A program made the position numbers and the translations under genes. The notes below the pieces were generated by a model, which ran no database searches, had not been told where the DNA came from, and worked only from the letters and a program-made list of their open reading frames with translations. Of a stretch of 17,073 nucleotides of DNA, positions 14,034 to 17,073 are shown in pieces. Positions within the stretch are counted from its first letter, which is position 1, and every line of letters begins with the position of its first letter. Origin of the DNA: Salinisphaeraceae bacterium UBA4764 (GTDB lineage Bacteria > Pseudomonadota > Gammaproteobacteria > Nevskiales > Salinisphaeraceae); NCBI GenBank assembly GCA_002403445.1, contig DHHU01000053.1, positions 31,387-48,459 on the forward strand, given 5' to 3'.

Positions 14034-16142
14034 CTAACGGCGTTCAACTTTCTCGACGCCCCGTACACTACGCAGGTGACGCATGAGGCGGGCTAGATGT
14101 TGGCGCCCGGTCACCGATACTTGGAACTGGATGGGAATGACGGCTTCGTATCGATCGGGAAACGACATCTTTTCGATGTTGCAGTCGGCTTCGGCCACTT
14201 GCGCTGTGAGCGTAGCGAGCAAACCGCGCCGATCGCGGGCGGTGACGCGCACCTCGACTTGATATTCCCCGCTGACGTCCTCGGCCCAAGTCAATTGAAC
14301 GCGATCAGCTGAAGGGCCCTGACGCGCTGAAAACGTACAGCCCTGTCGGTGGACAACCAGTCCGCGACCCACGCTAGCCTGGCCGTGGATGGCATCGCCG
14401 GGCAACGGATGACAGCATTTGCCGAATTCGACGACCAGACCCTCGGTGCCTTGGATCGCTAACGGCATTTGGCAATGCTCGGACGGATCCAGGTTGTCGT
14501 CGGACAGAAAATGCCGCGCCACCAGCGGCGCCAAACGTTTGCCGAGACCTATTTCGGTATACAGATCTTCAAGAGATGTCACGCCCATCTGAAACAGGCC
14601 GCGATCGCGCGTGGCCCGCGACAATTTTTTAAGCGACAGCCCCAGGTCGGCCAGTGCCTGATCTAGCAAGCGGTGGCCGAGCCGGGCGGCCTTATCAGCC
14701 CGCTGGTTTTTAAGATAATTCCGTACACCGTTGCGGGCTTTGGCTGTTTTCAAAAAATGCAGCCAAGCCGCATTGGGGCGTGCGTGCTTGGCCGTAATCA
14801 CATGCACGGTCTGGCCCGATTCAAGTTGCGTATTCAGCGGCGCGAGCGCGCCGTCAATACGGGCTGCGACACAACTGTTGCCAAGTTCCGTATGCACGGC
14901 ATAGGCGAAGTCAACGGGCGTTGAGCCGCGCGCCAAACGTATGATCTTGCCCTTGGGCGTGAACACATAAACTTCGTCGGGATACAGATCCAGCCGTAGA
15001 TTTTCTACAAAGCCTTGGCTGTCACCGGAGTCGTTATCAAGTTCGGCTAGATCGCCGAGCCAGGCCTGAGCGTCGAGACTTCCGATCTTGTCGGCTTGTT
15101 CACCAAGTTTGTACTGCCAATGCGCGGCAACACCGGATTCGGCAATCTGATCCATCTCGCGCGTTCGGATCTGGATCTCGAACTTCAGCCCGCCTCGCGC
15201 CACCACCGTGGTGTGCAACGACTGATAGCCGTTCAGTTTAGGATTGGCAATGAAGTCATTAAAATATTCAGTAATGGGCCGATAGACGTGGTGGGCGATC
15301 CCCAGCACCCGGTAGCAGTCATCCACACTGTTAACAATGATGCGCACGCCGTAGAGATCGAAGACATCGAGAAACCGCCGTTTCTTGCGCTGCATCTTGC
15401 GATAAATACTGTAGAGATTCTTGCGCCGTCCAGTGACGTCCGCGTTGAGGCCTTCGGCCGCAATCGCGCTGGTCAGCAGCTCCTCGATTTCCTGCAACAG
15501 TGACTTGCGATCCCCGGCCAGAGAGCGGCTTGCACGCGACAACACCTGGTAGCGCTTGGGGTAGAGATTGGCAAAACCCAGCTCCTCAAGCTGCTCGCGC
15601 ATTGAATTGATGCCCAGCCGACGCGCGATAGGGGCATAGATTTCCAGCGTTTCGCGCGCAATCTTGGCGCGTTTATCCTTGGACATGCCGTCGAGGGTCT
15701 GCATGTTGTGCAGACGATCCGCAAGCTTGATCAGGATGACCCGCAAATCGCGGGTCATCGCGAGAATCAGTTTGCGAAAACTTTCAGCGTTGGCCTCGGC
15801 CCGGCTGTGAAACTGGGCCCGATCAAGTTTGCTGACGCCGTCGACTAGGTCTGCGACATGCTCACCAAAACGTTCGGCAACTTCATCCCGTACGGCATCG
15901 GTGTCTTCGATAACGTCGTGCAAAATTGCCGCCGTCAGCGTAGTGACGTCCAGCCGCATTTCAGCCAGGATCCGGGCAACTGCCAACGGGTGATAGATGT
16001 AGGCTTCGCCGGTCTGGCGATATTGTCCCGCATGCTGGGAGTTGCCAAAATCATAGGCAGCCCGCACCATCTCAATGGAGGATTCCGGAAGATAAGCCGA
16101 GAGATAATCCGCCAGCGCGTCGATACCGCGGCTTTTCGACAT
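14034..16142 (-). CDS. spoT: Bifunctional (p)ppGpp synthetase/hydrolase SpoT
   Basis: From ATG 16142 the protein is 702 residues, the same length as E. coli SpoT, and the N-terminus (ALADYLSAYLPE) aligns with the SpoT start. An ATG at 16193 would add 17 basic residues, with GAGG only 2 bases before it. The HD hydrolase domain is intact: His51, His75-Asp76, Glu79-Asp80, and LADRLHNM (140-147). The synthetase domain has LYSIYRKM (243-250), YGVRIIV (264-270), NGYQSLHT (304-311) and EIQIRTREMD (322-331). Where bifunctional enzymes carry RxKD and RelA ExDD, this one reads Tyr-Phe-Asn-Asp (293-296). TGS (about 389-450), the conserved-Cys region FGKCCHPLPGDAIHG (573-587) and ACT (about 627-702) follow. 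The gene lies between rpoZ and ridA. It is certainly a long RelA/SpoT homologue; SpoT is chosen for the intact HD site and context. Confidence 0.95.
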   Translation of the reverse strand: MSKSRGIDALADYLSAYLPESSIEMVRAAYDFGNSQHAGQYRQTGEAYIYHPLAVARILAEMRLDVTTLTAAILHDVIEDTDAVRDEVAERFGEHVADLVDGVSKLDRAQFHSRAEANAESFRKLILAMTRDLRVILIKLADRLHNMQTLDGMSKDKRAKIARETLEIYAPIARRLGINSMREQLEELGFANLYPKRYQVLSRASRSLAGDRKSLLQEIEELLTSAIAAEGLNADVTGRRKNLYSIYRKMQRKKRRFLDVFDLYGVRIIVNSVDDCYRVLGIAHHVYRPITEYFNDFIANPKLNGYQSLHTTVVARGGLKFEIQIRTREMDQIAESGVAAHWQYKLGEQADKIGSLDAQAWLGDLAELDNDSGDSQGFVENLRLDLYPDEVYVFTPKGKIIRLARGSTPVDFAYAVHTELGNSCVAARIDGALAPLNTQLESGQTVHVITAKHARPNAAWLHFLKTAKARNGVRNYLKNQRADKAARLGHRLLDQALADLGLSLKKLSRATRDRGLFQMGVTSLEDLYTEIGLGKRLAPLVARHFLSDDNLDPSEHCQMPLAIQGTEGLVVEFGKCCHPLPGDAIHGQASVGRGLVVHRQGCTFSARQGPSADRVQLTWAEDVSGEYQVEVRVTARDRRGLLATLTAQVAEADCNIEKMSFPDRYEAVIPIQFQVSVTGRQHLARLMRHLRSVRGVEKVERR

Positions 16143-16305
16143 GCGGTTTTCACGGAGGCGCGATGTCACGCGGGAAATACGAGGAAGTGCCATAGCCTCA
16201 GATTAGGACGTTATGACACCCAACGCCACCCCTAAAGTGGATTTGTCAAGACAGTTTTTCGCTGGCCTGTTTTGGCCGTCAAGAATGGGGTTTTAAATGT
16301 GGCCC

Positions 16306-16707
16306 TCAGCTCTCCGGCTGGCCGCTGCCTTTGTCCGAGACTCCTGCCTCGCTGTCACTGTCGGCCCTCTGCACGCTTTTGTCGGCCAGCTCACTTTCGA
16401 TTTCTTCCGGTGATTTGCCAGTCGCCAACTCATCGGCTTCCAGTTCTTCTGGCGTTGGTCCCGGCGGCTGAGGCGGCGTATCGGAACTGGGGATGACCGG
16501 AGGCAGATCGGCTTGCTCTAACACACTCGCGTCAACGTGCCCAGCGGCAATTTCCCGCAGCGCCATGACTGTAGGTTTATCGTCTTCCCAGTCAAGCGTC
16601 GCATTGGCGCCGCGCGCCAGTTGTCGCGCTTGTTTGCTGGCCACGGCAACCAATTCAAACTGATTGCCCAACCGCGCCATACAATCTTCGACAGTTACTC
16701 GTGCCAT
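16306..16707 (-). CDS. rpoZ: DNA-directed RNA polymerase omega subunit with long acidic tail
   Basis: Omega helps fold and hold the beta' subunit and forms part of a ppGpp site on RNA polymerase. The first 70 residues are a clear omega: MARVTVEDC, then NQFELVAVASKQARQL and DDKPTVMALREIAAG (42-56). The ATG has a good Shine-Dalgarno (GAGGT, 8 bases upstream). The protein is 133 residues against 91 in E. coli. After about residue 68 it continues as a Pro-rich stretch (PPVIPSSDTPPQPPGPTPEE) and an acidic, Ser-rich tail that looks disordered. The gene is first in the visible rpoZ-spoT-ridA-recG unit and ends 163 bases before the chosen spoT start. Confidence 0.95.
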   Translation of the reverse strand: MARVTVEDCMARLGNQFELVAVASKQARQLARGANATLDWEDDKPTVMALREIAAGHVDASVLEQADLPPVIPSSDTPPQPPGPTPEELEADELATGKSPEEIESELADKSVQRADSDSEAGVSDKGSGQPES

Positions 16708-16735
16708 CTGCGCGTACCTCTTACAATAATCTTTT

Positions 16736-16764
16736 ATATTAACGCATCACAACTAGCTTGGAAA
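16736..16764 (-). promoter_or_regulatory. Candidate sigma-70 promoter of rpoZ
   Basis: On the minus strand TTTCCA (16759-16764, 4/6) and TAATAT (16736-16741, 4/6) are 17 bases apart. Transcription would start near 16729, about 22 bases before the ATG at 16707, with the Shine-Dalgarno inside that leader. A TATACT further upstream (about 16789-16794) is a second -10 candidate but lacks a -35. Confidence 0.35.
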
Positions 16765-17073
16765 GCGTGAGCCTCTCCCCATATGAAGTCATTCTGGAGT
16801 ATAGGCCTTTCGAGGCAGCTGGCCTTAATCCGTTTTGAGATGGTTTCAGAGAGTGAATGTCGGGCGTTTGTAAGCGCTTGGCCCTGCATCAATGACGATT
16901 GCAGGGAAAACACGGGCGGGGTTTGTTCACATACGAGGTCAGGTGCTCGGTATTGAAGCGACTGACTATCGACCATGAGCTGGTTCAATGATAGCCCACC
17001 CCCAACAAGCCACACCGATGGCCGGAGGTGTTCACGACGTCGAATCCAAAACGCCGTCGCACCAGGAACGAAT
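16765..17073. other. Unassigned stretch upstream of rpoZ
   Basis: I recognise no gene here. On the minus strand a frame is open from the right edge to a stop at 16734, about 112 codons, but it shows no motif, has Ser/Leu/Gln-rich composition and runs through the candidate rpoZ promoter. On the plus strand an ATG at 16975 opens 33 codons to the edge, rich in Pro, Ser and Arg, without a ribosome-binding site. Neither is supported as a gene. Confidence 0.4.
16882..16906. repeat. Near-perfect hairpin upstream of rpoZ
   Basis: CCCTGC and GCAGGG form the outer stem, ATC and GAT an inner stem with one bulged base, and AATGAC the loop. No T-run follows on either strand, so it is not a simple intrinsic terminator. 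It could be a terminator of another kind, a binding site, or the trace of a mobile element end. Confidence 0.35.

Noticed and set aside
16734..17073. Minus-strand frame open from the right edge, possibly the end of gmk or a transposase
   Set aside because: It shows none of the guanylate kinase motifs or a DDE-type pattern, and it ends inside the rpoZ promoter region. Left unassigned.
1..17073. tRNA, rRNA, CRISPR array, prophage or integron
   Set aside because: No cloverleaf, repeat-spacer pattern, integrase or phage gene could be found by reading both strands.

Overview
The window reads as chromosomal DNA of a gammaproteobacterium. The block rpoZ-spoT-ridA-recG, the NADPH-type cysJ and cysI pair, a CyoE-type heme O synthase, lipobox lipoproteins and outer-membrane porins all fit that class. 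No sequence mark fixes the genus. A halophilic or marine lineage near Salinisphaera is only an impression. I see no phage, transposase, CRISPR array, rRNA or tRNA gene. The content is mostly housekeeping, and I did not find a convincing new multigene system.

Layout from left to right. (1) 1-1077, minus strand: an OprD-like porin cut by the window edge. Its leader is long and rich in inverted repeats, and a candidate promoter lies at 1233-1261. (2) 1592-5417, minus strand: cysJ then cysI, the two subunits of assimilatory sulfite reductase. They are separated by an unusually long 259-base gap that holds a candidate promoter for cysI. (3) 5618-6229, plus strand: a small lipoprotein with a lytic-transglycosylase-like domain. 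It abuts, stop codon to stop codon, the convergent cyoE (heme O synthase). (4) 7268-9632, minus strand: bioB, followed by a beta-barrel porin with an N-terminal coiled coil whose start codon overlaps the bioB stop. A candidate BirA (bio) operator lies just upstream of bioB. (5) 9748-10368, plus strand: a decayed comF pseudogene, divergent from bioB and readable only by changing frame several times. (6) 10394-11488, plus strand: corA, convergent with recG. (7) 11508-16707, minus strand: rpoZ, spoT, ridA and recG in the order of a stringent-response and replication-repair cluster. recG overlaps ridA by 23 bases. The last 366 bases, upstream of rpoZ, hold its candidate promoter and unrecognised sequence. 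gmk, which often precedes rpoZ, is not visible there.

How the genes relate: CysJ passes electrons from NADPH to CysI, which reduces sulfite to sulfide. BioB makes biotin and is probably repressed by BirA. CyoE makes heme O for terminal oxidases. SpoT and the omega subunit belong to the (p)ppGpp response. The points most worth a second look are the comF remnant, the bioB-porin coupling with the BirA-like site, the unusual Tyr-Phe-Asn-Asp sequence in SpoT where RxKD is expected, and the structured leader of the OprD-like porin.
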